64,000 nt of DNA from Clostridiales bacterium (lineage in GTDB: Bacteria > Bacillota > Clostridia > Christensenellales > CAG-138), in assembly GCA_004558825.1 (NCBI GenBank), contig SFDB01000007.1, positions 5,127 to 69,126 of the forward strand, read 5' to 3'. Each line of letters starts with the position of its first letter. The first letter of the stretch is position 1. The translations under genes and the position numbers were made by a program. Positions 50,801-60,002 of the stretch are shown piece after piece. The notes under the pieces are model-generated. The model had not been told where the DNA came from. It saw nothing but the letters and a program-made list of their open reading frames with translations, and did no database searches.

Positions 50801-51707
50801 GCCTTCTTATCTTCTCTTCCGCTTCGGCAGCGTTGAGCACACCCGCAAGCGTTATCCTGTGCCCCAGCACATGCGGGGCAACACGTTTCACGTCCTCCGG
50901 CAGCACAAACGCGCGGCCGTTCATCGCTGCCGTCACCTGTGACGCCTTGTAAAGCGCTATGCCGCCGCGAGTAGAAACGCCTGCAAGTATGTCGGGGCGA
51001 TTACGCGTTTTTGTGATTATTTCCATCATATAGTTTCTCACGTCGCCGCAGACTTCTACGTCCTGATAATGCTCACGCACATATTTAGTCTCCTCGTCCG
51101 TGGCCGCCTGATGTATTGCGTTTACAAGCTTTTCCGTCGATGGACGTGAAATCACCTGAGCTTCCTGCTCCTTCGTCATATAGCCCAGCGAAAGCCGCAT
51201 AAAGAATCTGTCTGTCTGCGCCTCCGGCAGCGGGAATGTTCCGTACGATTCTATAGGGTTCTGCGTCGCCATCACCATAAACGGCTCTTCCAGCGCCATC
51301 GTTACGCCGTCGACCGTTATCTGCCGCTCGCCCATTGCCTCCAAAAGGCTCGACTGTGTTCTCGGAGTGGCGCGGTTTATCTCGTCCGCAAGAACTATGT
51401 TCGCAAAAAGCGGTCCCTTCCTGAACTCAAATTCGCACGTCTTTCTGTTGTAAAAATTTATACCCGTAAGATCGGACGGAAGAAGGTCGGGCGTGAACTG
51501 TATGCGCTTGAACTCACCCCCGATGGCGTTCGCAAACGACCTTAAGAGCATGGTTTTGCCCGTACCCGGAAGATCCTCGAGCAGAACATGTCCCGAACAT
51601 ATAAAGCATGTAAGAACAAGCTCAATAATATCGTCTTTGCCAACTATCACCGTAGAGCAGCTGTCAATAATCTTCTTTTTATAATCCGTAAAGGCGCTTA
51701 CATTCAT
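50769..51707 (-). CDS. MoxR-family AAA+ ATPase
   Basis: Chaperone-type ATPase of the MoxR family. The 312-residue product has Walker A (EDLPGTGKTMLL), Walker B (NIVLADEINRATP), sensor 1 (VMATQNPIES), the TDRFFMRLSLGY motif and a C-terminal lid with LPEDVKRVAPHVLGHR. The start MNVSAFTDYK is preferred over the longer frame, which carries only a random N-terminus. MoxR-DUF58 pairs are thought to insert cofactors or assemble substrate complexes, but the client here is unknown. Confidence 0.92.
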   Translation of the reverse strand: MNVSAFTDYKKKIIDSCSTVIVGKDDIIELVLTCFICSGHVLLEDLPGTGKTMLLRSFANAIGGEFKRIQFTPDLLPSDLTGINFYNRKTCEFEFRKGPLFANIVLADEINRATPRTQSSLLEAMGERQITVDGVTMALEEPFMVMATQNPIESYGTFPLPEAQTDRFFMRLSLGYMTKEQEAQVISRPSTEKLVNAIHQAATDEETKYVREHYQDVEVCGDVRNYMMEIITKTRNRPDILAGVSTRGGIALYKASQVTAAMNGRAFVLPEDVKRVAPHVLGHRITLAGVLNAAEAEEKIRRLVDEVEVPME

Positions 51708-51855
51708 CCCATTTACCCCGTTTCTTTCTGAAGCATATGTCAATAATAAATAACGCAAAATCGAATGTCAACATCTTACGCTTCATTACAATCGGCTTCT
51801 TTCGGAACATATCGCCGGAAGTTTTAATAAGAACCGTGCAAAAATTGTCGCTTAA

Positions 51856-51864
51856 TGCTATAAT
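51856..51864 (+). promoter_or_regulatory. Extended -10 promoter before the small membrane protein
   Basis: TGC-TATAAT, 26 bases before the start codon, in the gap divergent from moxR. No good -35 is seen, as for other extended -10 promoters in this window. Confidence 0.5.
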
Positions 51865-51889
51865 GCTCTCAAAAGCACTCGGAGCTGTC

Positions 51890-52234
51890 ATGAAAAACAA
51901 AAAAGTCCTGCAAGACGCAATGTGCTTAATCGCAGTATTCGGCGCGCTTTTTTATGCGCTGCCGCTTATAAACGGCAGTCTCGACAGCATCGACGGCATA
52001 TACGGTTTCGTAATGCTCGTAAACCCTGTCGCCGTATTTGCCGTTTCCTGCATATACGGTATATCGCGCGGTTTTTCGATATTGCCCTGCGTCATGGTTT
52101 CGGCGCTATTCCTGCCAACCGTGTTTTTTATCGCAAAAAACACATGGCTGTACGTTCCGATATATTTCGGGCTTAGCTTAACAGGAGCGTTCACGGGATT
52201 CCTAATCCATAGAAAAAAGCCTGAAAATAAATAA
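51890..52234 (+). CDS. Small membrane protein of unknown function
   Basis: A 114-residue protein with three or four predicted transmembrane helices (about 10-27, 36-55, 60-75, 83-103) and a basic tail. A GGAGC site lies 4 bases before the ATG. It is a single gene between a promoter and a terminator. The family is not recognised; its layout resembles small DUF2651-type proteins. Confidence 0.65.
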   Translation: MKNKKVLQDAMCLIAVFGALFYALPLINGSLDSIDGIYGFVMLVNPVAVFAVSCIYGISRGFSILPCVMVSALFLPTVFFIAKNTWLYVPIYFGLSLTGAFTGFLIHRKKPENK

Positions 52235-52241
52235 AAAACAA

Positions 52242-52278
52242 GGCTGCCGCACTTGCCTCACGAGCGTTTGCAGCAGCC
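52242..52278. terminator. Bidirectional terminator
   Basis: Nine-base stem GGCTGCCGC/GCAGCAGCC with one G-U pair, flanked by an A-run on the left and GTTTTATTT on the right, between convergent genes. Confidence 0.75.
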
Positions 52279-52296
52279 GTTTTATTTAATCGGAAA

Positions 52297-52998
52297 TTAT
52301 CCTCTTCGTGAATTGTTCGCAATAGCCAACAGCCTGAACAACGACACAATAGTTGCAAGCGCGGCGACAACATATGTCATTGCGGCCGCCCTGAGCACCT
52401 TTCTTGCGCCCGTGGTTTCATCGCCTGCAATATAGCCGTTCGCCGAAAGCATCTCGAGTGCGCGGCGCGATGCGTTTATCTCGACAGGCAGCGTCGCCAC
52501 CTGGAAAAGCAGCACTGCCGCGAAAAGGTATACGCCGACCATCGAAAGCGTGTATGAGCCGAAAAACATGCCGACTATCACGATAAACGGTGCGGCGCTC
52601 GAACCTATCTGCGCAACAGGCAGTATCGCATTCCTAAGCTTTATAGGGCCATAGCCCTCCTCATACTGCATGACATGGCCTATTTCATGTGCCGCCACGG
52701 CCACCGCCGCTACTGACGAGCTGTTGAAAACGGGCTCCGACAGGCTGACAACACCGGTGCGCGGATTAAAATTATCCGTAAGCGAACCCGCCGTCCTGGC
52801 AATCGTCGCCGAACTGCCCGAACGTCTCAAAAGCTCAAACGCAACGTTGCTCGCAGAGACATTCGCCCGCGTCGGAATGCGAGAATATTTTTTATATGTG
52901 CTCTGCACTCTCTCCTGCGCAATCAGTCCGAGAATAAACACGGCTATGACGGCGAACAGCAGAATATCATAAGTGCTGAACGTTGGAACGGAAGGCAT
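52297..52998 (-). CDS. YugP-like zinc metallopeptidase, membrane-bound
   Basis: Membrane-anchored metalloprotease. The 233-residue product has an N-terminal helix (STYDILLFAVIAVFILG), the metal motif HEIGH (VAAHEIGHVMQ) and three further helices (about 118-140, 145-165, 205-225) around it. A late conserved LSANGYI is present. The start MPSVPTFS is fixed by GGAGG 6 bases before it. It lies upstream of clpB in the genome order and downstream in its transcription direction, so both may share a stress context. Confidence 0.87.
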   Translation of the reverse strand: MPSVPTFSTYDILLFAVIAVFILGLIAQERVQSTYKKYSRIPTRANVSASNVAFELLRRSGSSATIARTAGSLTDNFNPRTGVVSLSEPVFNSSSVAAVAVAAHEIGHVMQYEEGYGPIKLRNAILPVAQIGSSAAPFIVIVGMFFGSYTLSMVGVYLFAAVLLFQVATLPVEINASRRALEMLSANGYIAGDETTGARKVLRAAAMTYVVAALATIVSLFRLLAIANNSRRG

Positions 52999-53076
52999 TG
53001 CTTTCCTCCTTATTATACTATTATTATCGTTCGGGGGATACACGGGCATAACCCATGTATCCCCCTCTGGTTTATT

Positions 53077-55668
53077 CTACTTGATTATCAGCTTGCCGTC
53101 AATGCAGTCTACGGTAAACACCGTGTCGGGCGCAGGATCTGATTCAATTATCCTGCGGGCGATAAGCGTTTCAAGCTTGCCGGTCAAAAGCCTCTTAAGC
53201 GGCCTTGCGCCAAACTGCGGATCATAACCCGTTTCCGCGAAGTATTCCTTTGCGCTATCCGTCAAAACAAGGTCAAGACGCATGGCGTGCATACGGTCGC
53301 GGAGGTCCTTTATCATCAGATCCGTAATCTCGTATATCTGCTTCCTTGTCAATGGCGTATAGAACACAATATCGTCTATACGGTTAAGGAACTCGGGACG
53401 GAAGCTTTGCTTCAGCAACTGCTCCACCTTCTGCTTTGCCTCATCCGTAAGCCTGTCGTCCTTTATGCCTTCAAGAATGTAGCTCGAGCCGAGGTTAGAC
53501 GTAAGTATTATGACGGTGTTCTTGAAGTCTACGACTCTGCCCTGAGAGTCGGTAAGCCTGCCGTCGTCGAGCACCTGCAACAGCACATTGAACACGTCGG
53601 GGTGCGCCTTTTCTATCTCATCGAACAGTACCACGCAATACGGCTTGCGGCGTACGGCTTCCGTAAGCTGGCCGCCTTCGTCATAGCCGACGTAGCCCGG
53701 AGGCGCGCCTATGAGACGCGACACGGAGTATTTCTCCATATATTCGGACATATCTATACGCACCATATTGCGCTCGTCGTCAAACAGCGCCTGCGCAAGC
53801 GCCTTTGCAAGCTCGGTCTTGCCCACGCCGGTCGGGCCGAGGAACAGGAAGCTTCCTATCGGCTTCGTTGGATCCTTAAGTCCCGCGCGCGTACGGAGAA
53901 TGGCGTTCGCAACCGTTGTCACCGCTTCGTCCTGACCTATCACGCGCTTATGAAGTATTGACTCAAGGCCCAAAAGCTTCTCACGTTCACCCTGCATTAG
54001 CTTGCTTACAGGTATGCCCGTCCAACGCGACACTATCTGCGCTATCTCATCCTGCGTGACTCTGTCGCTTATCAAGCCTTCTGATTTGCCCTCTTCAAAG
54101 GTTTTTTCGGCCTGCTCGAGCTGCGCCTTGAGCTGCGGAAGCTTACCGTATTTTATCTCGGCGGCGCGGCTCAGGTTGTAGCTGCGCTCTGCCCGCTCCA
54201 TCTCGCCGTTCAAAGCCTCTATCTGCTCACGCAGCGATTGAACGTTCTTTATTTCGTTCTTTTCGTTGTCCCATTTCGCCTTCATCGAAGAGAATTTTTC
54301 TCTCTCCTCGCTTAACTGCTTCTTAATCGTTTCAAGCCGTTGTGCGGAAAGCTTGTCCGTCTCTTTCGATAGCGCGGCTTCCTCTATTTCAAGCTGCATT
54401 ATGCTTCTTGAAAGCTCATCGAGCTCGCTCGGCATGGAATCCATCTCCGTCCTGAGCAGCGCGCACGCCTCGTCAACAAGGTCAATAGCCTTATCAGGCA
54501 AAAACCTGTCGGATATATAGCGGTGCGAAAGCGTCGCCGCCGCGACAAGCGCAGAGTCGTTTATCTTTACGCCGTGGAACACCTCGTAGCGCTCCTTCAG
54601 GCCTCTCAGTATGCTTATCGTATCCTCGACCGTAGGTTCATCTACCATAACGGGTTGGAAACGCCTCGAAAGAGCTGCATCCTTTTCGATATACTTTCTA
54701 TACTCGTCAAGCGTCGTCGCGCCTATGCAGTGAAGCTCGCCGCGCGCCAGCATTGGCTTGAGCAGGTTGCCCGCGTCCATCGAACCCTCTGTTTTACCCG
54801 CGCCTACAATGTTGTGCAGCTCGTCGATAAACAGTATTATCTGCCCTTCCGAACGCTTCACCTCGTTGAGCACGGCCTTCAGCCTCTCCTCAAATTCGCC
54901 CCTGAATTTCGCGCCGGCTATAAGCGCGCCCATGTCAAGCGAAAATATGCGGCGCTCCTTCAAGCCCTGCGGCACGTCGCCCTTCACGATGCGCTGCGCC
55001 AACCCTTCGGCTATTGCCGTTTTGCCCACGCCGGGCTCGCCTATCAGGACAGGGTTATTCTTGGTCTTTCGTGAAAGTATCCTTATTACGTTTCGTATCT
55101 CGGAATCACGGCCTATTACAGGATCAAGCTTTTGCTTCCTGGCAAGCTCTACAAGGTCCTGCGCATATTTGCCGAGCGCGTCATACGTTCCTTCGGGAGA
55201 ATCGGTCGTCACGCGCGCACCGCCCCTGATTGTCTCAAGCGCCTTGAGAAACTCGTTCTTTTCTATGTGGAAACGCTTAAACAGCGTTTTCAGCGCGTCA
55301 TTCGGCTTGTTTATAAGGCCCAGCATCAGATGCTCTACAGAAACATAGTCGTCCTTCATGCGAGCCATCTCTTTTTCGGCATCGTTAAGCGCCGCATTGA
55401 GCTCCGACGTTATATAAATCCTTGAGGCGTCTATACCGCCGCCCGTTATTGACGGAAGCTTCTCTATCGCTTCGAGTGCCGCGCTTTCAAGGCCATCGGC
55501 ATCCAGACCCATTTTTATTACAAGCTGTTTTATCAGCGACTCATCCTGCTTCAAAAGAGCATAGAGGAGATGCTGTTCATCTACCTGCTGGTTTGAATGC
55601 TCGGCCGCCGCATTCTGCGCCGCGTTAACGGCTGCTATTGAATTTTGTGTGAAACGGTTGATGTCCAT
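53077..55668 (-). CDS. clpB: Chaperone ClpB
   Basis: Hexameric disaggregase that pulls proteins out of aggregates with DnaK. The 863-residue product has the double Clp-N domain, the first AAA+ module (GEPGVGKTAIAEGL), the long coiled-coil middle domain (about residues 405-525) and the second module (GPTGVGKTELAKAL), with sensor 2 (GARPLKR). There is no ClpP-binding IGF loop. The ATG has GGAGG 9 bases upstream. A 7-3-7 inverted repeat between promoter and ribosome-binding site may be its operator. Confidence 0.97.
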   Translation of the reverse strand: MDINRFTQNSIAAVNAAQNAAAEHSNQQVDEQHLLYALLKQDESLIKQLVIKMGLDADGLESAALEAIEKLPSITGGGIDASRIYITSELNAALNDAEKEMARMKDDYVSVEHLMLGLINKPNDALKTLFKRFHIEKNEFLKALETIRGGARVTTDSPEGTYDALGKYAQDLVELARKQKLDPVIGRDSEIRNVIRILSRKTKNNPVLIGEPGVGKTAIAEGLAQRIVKGDVPQGLKERRIFSLDMGALIAGAKFRGEFEERLKAVLNEVKRSEGQIILFIDELHNIVGAGKTEGSMDAGNLLKPMLARGELHCIGATTLDEYRKYIEKDAALSRRFQPVMVDEPTVEDTISILRGLKERYEVFHGVKINDSALVAAATLSHRYISDRFLPDKAIDLVDEACALLRTEMDSMPSELDELSRSIMQLEIEEAALSKETDKLSAQRLETIKKQLSEEREKFSSMKAKWDNEKNEIKNVQSLREQIEALNGEMERAERSYNLSRAAEIKYGKLPQLKAQLEQAEKTFEEGKSEGLISDRVTQDEIAQIVSRWTGIPVSKLMQGEREKLLGLESILHKRVIGQDEAVTTVANAILRTRAGLKDPTKPIGSFLFLGPTGVGKTELAKALAQALFDDERNMVRIDMSEYMEKYSVSRLIGAPPGYVGYDEGGQLTEAVRRKPYCVVLFDEIEKAHPDVFNVLLQVLDDGRLTDSQGRVVDFKNTVIILTSNLGSSYILEGIKDDRLTDEAKQKVEQLLKQSFRPEFLNRIDDIVFYTPLTRKQIYEITDLMIKDLRDRMHAMRLDLVLTDSAKEYFAETGYDPQFGARPLKRLLTGKLETLIARRIIESDPAPDTVFTVDCIDGKLIIK

Positions 55669-55684
55669 TCAAATACCTCCTCTT

Positions 55685-55701
55685 ATTGAATTACATTCAA
55701 T
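55685..55701 (-). promoter_or_regulatory. Inverted repeat at the clpB promoter
   Basis: ATTGAAT-TAC-ATTCAAT, a perfect 7-3-7 inverted repeat, lies between a -10 TATAAT (about 55701-55706, minus strand) and the ribosome-binding site. It is neither a CIRCE element nor a CtsR box, so another regulator is suggested. Confidence 0.5.
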
Positions 55702-55823
55702 ATTATACGCATTATCTCATGCGACAATTATATGTTATCATTGGCATATATTGCATTCTACCACAGAAAGGTCAACTTTTTTACACAAATGTGAATAATT
55801 TTGAATAAACGGCGTATTATGCG

Positions 55824-56079
55824 TGCGCGGCGGGCTAAGGCCGCCGCGCATTTGAGTGTCGAAAAAGTGGCATACTGCCACTTTTTCGAATTTTTCTCGT
55901 GTTTTGCCTCTCGCATTCGCTCCCGGGCGGCAAAACCCGCAAAGTACGAAAACCTAAGGGTTTTCATCCGTTTTAACGCACATGTCGTCAAAGCCGGAAT
56001 TAACTTAAGGGGCTGTGGCCCCTTAACAACCCCGGGTTTTTCGACAGACTGGTGCGCGGCGGGATAAGGCCGCCGCGCA
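55824..56079. repeat. Five-hairpin 190-bp repeat, copy 3, with flanking duplicated hairpin
   Basis: The core (55857-56046, 190 bp, equal to copy 1) has perfect termini TGTCGAAAAA ... TTTTTCGACA and the same five hairpins, with compensatory differences to copy 1 (for example GTTTTGCC/GGCAAAAC against GTTTCGCC/GGCGAAAC). It is bracketed by two near-identical copies of a hairpin with stem TGCGCGGCGG/CCGCCGCGCA (55824-55850 and 56053-56079, one loop base different). That hairpin is unrelated to the one at copy 1. No gene is seen here. Confidence 0.87.
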
Positions 56080-56098
56080 TTCCGTTTCCCGAGCACTG

Positions 56099-58138
56099 TC
56101 ACTCCGATGGGCTCGACACTATCTTATAATACCGCTTTGCCGTCAATACATATGCTGCAAGGTACACCAGGGTGAACACCGCAAAGCAAAGCAGCGCGCA
56201 AATCATGAACAGCCGCGAATTCGTAAGCCCAAACATGGTAAGTATGAGCCGTATCATCGGGAACGCAAAGGCCATATGTACGCCGGCCGCCGCAAGCGGG
56301 AGGAAAAACACCGTCAGCACCTGCGAACGCACCGAAGAGCGTATCTCTCGGCGTGTCATACCGACCTGCCGCATTATTACATAGCGCTCCCTGTCCTCGT
56401 ATCCCTCCGAGAGCTGCTTATAATACATGATAAGCACAGCCGCCGATATGAATATTATGCCGAGTATTATGCCGAGAAAGAATAATCCTCCGTACATCTC
56501 AAGGTAATTCTTCATGTCGTTCGACGCCTTTGTTACGCTGTACGGCCTTGCTTCATGTCCTGTCGCATAGTCTTCCGTGGCCGCGGCAGCCATCATTTCG
56601 ATGAGCGCAGCCGCCAGCTTATCCTCATCGTCCACGCCGTCAACATCCGCGCCGTAGTAATATTTAATCATAGTCATCGCGTCAAAATAGCTTTCATCGT
56701 CGGGAAAGTCCCCTTGCGCCTTCTCCAAAGCATCGCGCAGCCGTATTATCGCGTCCGTGTCGGCGGCAACAATGTACACTTGCGCTATCGTTTCATCGTC
56801 ATGAATCATATTCACCACGTTCATTGCATGCACGACCTTCTCCACTTTCATTTTCGCAGAGCCGAAGTATATTTCCCCGTTTTCAAAGTTCATATTCGGC
56901 GCGTATACTATCACGCTGTCTCGCTCAAGCGTCTCTTCGGTATTATTCAGCAAATTATAGTCCTCAAGCGGCAGCAGGGTTATTTTAACGCTTCTGAGCA
57001 GCGAACCCGCCCCATAGGCATAAATGGAAAAAGTTTTGCCGTCATAATAGGCATATGTGCTCGAATTTCTGTACGCTGCAACGTTCTTTACAGTCACGCC
57101 GCTCTTTTTCACCGTTTCGTCTATCGCGCTGCTAAGCTGTGAAGCATATTCATCGTCAACGCCTTTAACAACTATCAACTCCACGTTTCGCGGATTAAAT
57201 GTCCTTACGAGATCCTCCATGCCATAGTAAAGGCACACCGTAGACGATATCATCACAAGCACCATCGTTGACAGTATACATATATTTGCAAGCCCTGCGG
57301 CGTTGCGCTTCATTCTGTAGAGCATCCCCGAAACGGGCACAAAATGTTTTTTATTATAGTAGTAGCGCTTGTTTTTCCGCATTATCTTGAGCACCGCTAT
57401 GCTTCCCGCCGTAAAGAGGCAGTATGTGCCGATTATGACGAGTATCACCGCCACAAAGAACAGAACCAGCGCCATGCTCGGCGTCTTTGTAAGCAGCGCT
57501 ATGGCGTATCCGCTTCCGAGCGTCAGCACGCCGACAACGGCGATCACCCATTTGACTCGCGGCTCGCGCTCGCCTGTACTTTTGCTTTTCAAAAGCTCTA
57601 TCGGCTTCACAAGCCCGACGCGGCTTATGTTATATACAAGCATTATAGCGAATATCGCCCCGAACACCGCAAGCGTATATACGACCGCAAGCATCGGCAC
57701 CTCAAAGCCAAGCGACTTCGGCACTCCCATAAGGTCGCAAAGCAGCAGCAGCGCAAGCTTAGAAAACAGTATCCCTCCACCTATGCCGAGCACAACCGAT
57801 ACCGAGCCGATATATAGCGTTTCCGTCGCCATAAGGCGCGCGATGTGACGCTTTTCCATGCCGAGAACGTTGTAAAGGCCCAACTCACGCCGGCGCTGCT
57901 TCATGACGAAGCTGTTGGCATAAAGCATAACTATCACGGAAAATATTGTTATTACGACAGTTCCCATCGAAAGCACCTGGGCTACTGTTCTGGAACGAAG
58001 CTCGCTGTTGTTCAAAAGAAACTGTATTATATAAAGCATCGCCGTGACTCCGGCAGACGCCGCGACAAACGGAACATATATGCGCCTGTGATTCTTTATA
58101 TTCGTCACCGCGAGACGATGATAAAGTGAACTACACAT
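56099..58138 (-). CDS. Bce-type ABC transporter permease (FtsX-like)
   Basis: Permease of an antimicrobial-peptide resistance exporter or target-protection system. The 679-residue product has ten predicted helices: four N-terminal (starting about 20-42), a large extracytoplasmic domain between helices 7 and 8 (about residues 300-530), and three at the C-terminus, with RREIRSSVRSQ as a coupling helix. This is the BceB arrangement. The start MCSSLYHRL overlaps the ATPase gene stop by 8 bases, with GGTGAG upstream. The target peptide is unknown. Confidence 0.9.
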   Translation of the reverse strand: MCSSLYHRLAVTNIKNHRRIYVPFVAASAGVTAMLYIIQFLLNNSELRSRTVAQVLSMGTVVITIFSVIVMLYANSFVMKQRRRELGLYNVLGMEKRHIARLMATETLYIGSVSVVLGIGGGILFSKLALLLLCDLMGVPKSLGFEVPMLAVVYTLAVFGAIFAIMLVYNISRVGLVKPIELLKSKSTGEREPRVKWVIAVVGVLTLGSGYAIALLTKTPSMALVLFFVAVILVIIGTYCLFTAGSIAVLKIMRKNKRYYYNKKHFVPVSGMLYRMKRNAAGLANICILSTMVLVMISSTVCLYYGMEDLVRTFNPRNVELIVVKGVDDEYASQLSSAIDETVKKSGVTVKNVAAYRNSSTYAYYDGKTFSIYAYGAGSLLRSVKITLLPLEDYNLLNNTEETLERDSVIVYAPNMNFENGEIYFGSAKMKVEKVVHAMNVVNMIHDDETIAQVYIVAADTDAIIRLRDALEKAQGDFPDDESYFDAMTMIKYYYGADVDGVDDEDKLAAALIEMMAAAATEDYATGHEARPYSVTKASNDMKNYLEMYGGLFFLGIILGIIFISAAVLIMYYKQLSEGYEDRERYVIMRQVGMTRREIRSSVRSQVLTVFFLPLAAAGVHMAFAFPMIRLILTMFGLTNSRLFMICALLCFAVFTLVYLAAYVLTAKRYYKIVSSPSE

Positions 58139-58898
58139 TGAGCTCACCGCCCGTCGATATCGCCGTCAGCGTATCGCTGATGCGCGCAAACATCGCCTCT
58201 TCGTCGAGATCCGCACGATAGAGCTGATGGAACACAATACCGTCCTTTATAAAAAGCACGCGCTTTGCATGGCTCGCCGCGCGTATGCTGTGCGTCACCA
58301 TGAGTATAGTCTGGCCGTCATTGTTTATGCTCTCAAAAAGCCTTAAAAGCGCCCCCGCCGATCTTGAGTCGAGCGCACCCGTGGGCTCGTCGGCAAGCAC
58401 GAGCTTTGGAGACGTTATGAGCGCCCGTGCAACAGCTACGCGCTGCTTTTGGCCGCCTGATATCTCGTATGGATATTTTGGGAGTATGTCTGTTATGCCA
58501 AGCTTGGGCGCGATGAACCTTAAACGCACCTCCATCTCATCGTAGCTTTTTCCCGACAGCACAAGCGGAAGAAATATGTTGTCCTTTACGCAGAACGTGT
58601 CAAGCAGATTGAAGTCCTGGAATACAAATCCGAGATTATCGCGGCGAAACGATGTCATCGCGCTTTCCTTGACGGCGGCTATATTCTTGCCGTCGAGCAT
58701 CACTTCGCCGCTCGTCGGTTTATCGAGCGCCGCTATTATGTTAAGCAGCGTAGTTTTGCCCGAACCCGATTCGCCCATCACGGCAACGTATTCACCGCGT
58801 TCCACCGTAAACGTCGCGCCGTTGAGCGCCGTCACGGAATTCAGGCCGAAACGCGTCGTATATACCTTTTTCAGGTTGTTTACAACGAGAAGTTCCAT
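58131..58898 (-). CDS. Bce-type ABC transporter ATPase
   Basis: ATPase partner of the FtsX-like permease, 255 residues: Walker A (MGESGSGKTTLL), Q-loop (FVFQDFNLLD), signature (ISGGQKQRVAVARAL), Walker B (LVLADEPTGALD) and H-loop (MVTHSI). It belongs to the MacB/LolD/BceA group. The start MELLVVNN is chosen because GGAGG lies 8 bases upstream. A 108-base gap to the histidine kinase contains a likely inducible promoter. Confidence 0.93.
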   Translation of the reverse strand: MELLVVNNLKKVYTTRFGLNSVTALNGATFTVERGEYVAVMGESGSGKTTLLNIIAALDKPTSGEVMLDGKNIAAVKESAMTSFRRDNLGFVFQDFNLLDTFCVKDNIFLPLVLSGKSYDEMEVRLRFIAPKLGITDILPKYPYEISGGQKQRVAVARALITSPKLVLADEPTGALDSRSAGALLRLFESINNDGQTILMVTHSIRAASHAKRVLFIKDGIVFHQLYRADLDEEAMFARISDTLTAISTGGELNV

Positions 58899-58930
58899 TT
58901 TTTCTACCTCCGAATTCATCGTTTGACGCA

Positions 58931-58959
58931 AGTATAGCAAACGCATACGCATACGTTCC
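58931..58959 (-). promoter_or_regulatory. Possible inducible promoter before the Bce-type transporter
   Basis: Minus strand -10 TATACT (58931-58936) at 17 bases from a poor -35 (GGAACG). The spacer carries the direct repeat GTATGCGTATGCG. A weak -35 next to a repeat is typical for response-regulator-dependent promoters; the match to a BceR site is not demonstrated. Confidence 0.4.
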
Positions 58960-59006
58960 ATCGATTCAGCTTACGTTTTCAACCGAAACATTACAGTATT
59001 GAAAGG

Positions 59007-60002
59007 TTATTCGATTTCAAGCTCATCCCTTGAGAGGTCTATCATTATGCGCGTACCCTTCGACGGCTCCGATTCCGCCCATATCGCATGGCCGAGCATG
59101 GAAAGCATACGCTTGCTGAGATAAAGCCCTATTCCCGTTGCCTTCATGTCGCCGCGTCCATTGCTGCCCGTATAACCCCTTTCGAATATCCTCGGCAGAT
59201 CCTGCGGCGCTATACCTATGCCCGTGTCGGCGATAACAAGAACGCTTCCGCGCGCGTATATCGATATTTTCCCGCTCGGCGTATACTTGAGCGCATTAGA
59301 AAGCGCCTGTTCTATCGCAAATGCAAGCCATTTTTCATCCGTGAGCGCCGTTATGTGCGTCTCGCTCAGCTCAAGCTTAAGGCGGTTGAGCACGAACAGG
59401 CGCGCATATTTTCTGACGCATTTTCTTACCGTTTCATCGACGTCGCAGTTTTTTATCACGAAATCGGGCGAGTTGCCGCCGCTGCGCATTATGCAAAGCG
59501 CCGTCTCGACATATTGCTCTATCTTAAAAAGCTCCGCCGCAAGCTCGTCCGCCGATGCGTTTGACTGTATAAGCAGCCGCATCGCCGCTATAGGCGTCTT
59601 TATCTGGTGCGCCCATAGCGTGTATTGCTCGAGCATATCGCCTATCTCTTTCTCATACTCGCCAGTAAGCCTGTTTCGCGCCTCATCAAGCTTTTTCAGC
59701 ATATCGCTGTAGTCGTGCTCAAGCACCCCGTGCGGAGGCGGCAGCTCGCCGAGCACCTGAGCGATGTTATTGAGTATGGCTTCAAGCTCCGTGTGGCGTT
59801 TTTTTATATAAGCATATTTGAGCAAAAACGGAAGCAGAGCGATAGCTCCTACGAGCGCGAGCGCGTATATGAGCGGCTCCTTCGGAAGCTCATACAGATA
59901 AAAAAGCGCCGTAAGCATAAGCGCCGCGCATATTGCAAGCGCTATCCCGCCTATATTCTCTTTGACGTATGCCCCAAACAGGCGTATGCCCTTCCGCGTC
60001 AT
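59007..60002 (-). CDS. Intramembrane-sensing histidine kinase (BceS-like)
   Basis: Sensor kinase that works with the transporter rather than by its own ligand domain. The 331-residue product has two helices (about 16-36 and 40-60) with a very short external loop, the DHp box WAHQIKTPIAAM (His in HQIKTPI), N-box (ALSNALKYTP), G1 (IADTGIGI) and G2 (GYTGSNGRGDMKATGIGL in its key residues GATGIGL-like). This is the BceS/NsaS class. It overlaps the response regulator as ATGA. Confidence 0.9.
   Translation of the reverse strand: MTRKGIRLFGAYVKENIGGIALAICAALMLTALFYLYELPKEPLIYALALVGAIALLPFLLKYAYIKKRHTELEAILNNIAQVLGELPPPHGVLEHDYSDMLKKLDEARNRLTGEYEKEIGDMLEQYTLWAHQIKTPIAAMRLLIQSNASADELAAELFKIEQYVETALCIMRSGGNSPDFVIKNCDVDETVRKCVRKYARLFVLNRLKLELSETHITALTDEKWLAFAIEQALSNALKYTPSGKISIYARGSVLVIADTGIGIAPQDLPRIFERGYTGSNGRGDMKATGIGLYLSKRMLSMLGHAIWAESEPSKGTRIMIDLSRDELEIE

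Noticed and set aside
55669..55760. CIRCE or CtsR operator before clpB
   Set aside because: Neither consensus is present; only the unrelated 7-3-7 inverted repeat was found.
55801..56102. Frames on both strands within the third repeat copy
   Set aside because: They cross the hairpins of the repeat and are not shared by the other copies in frame.
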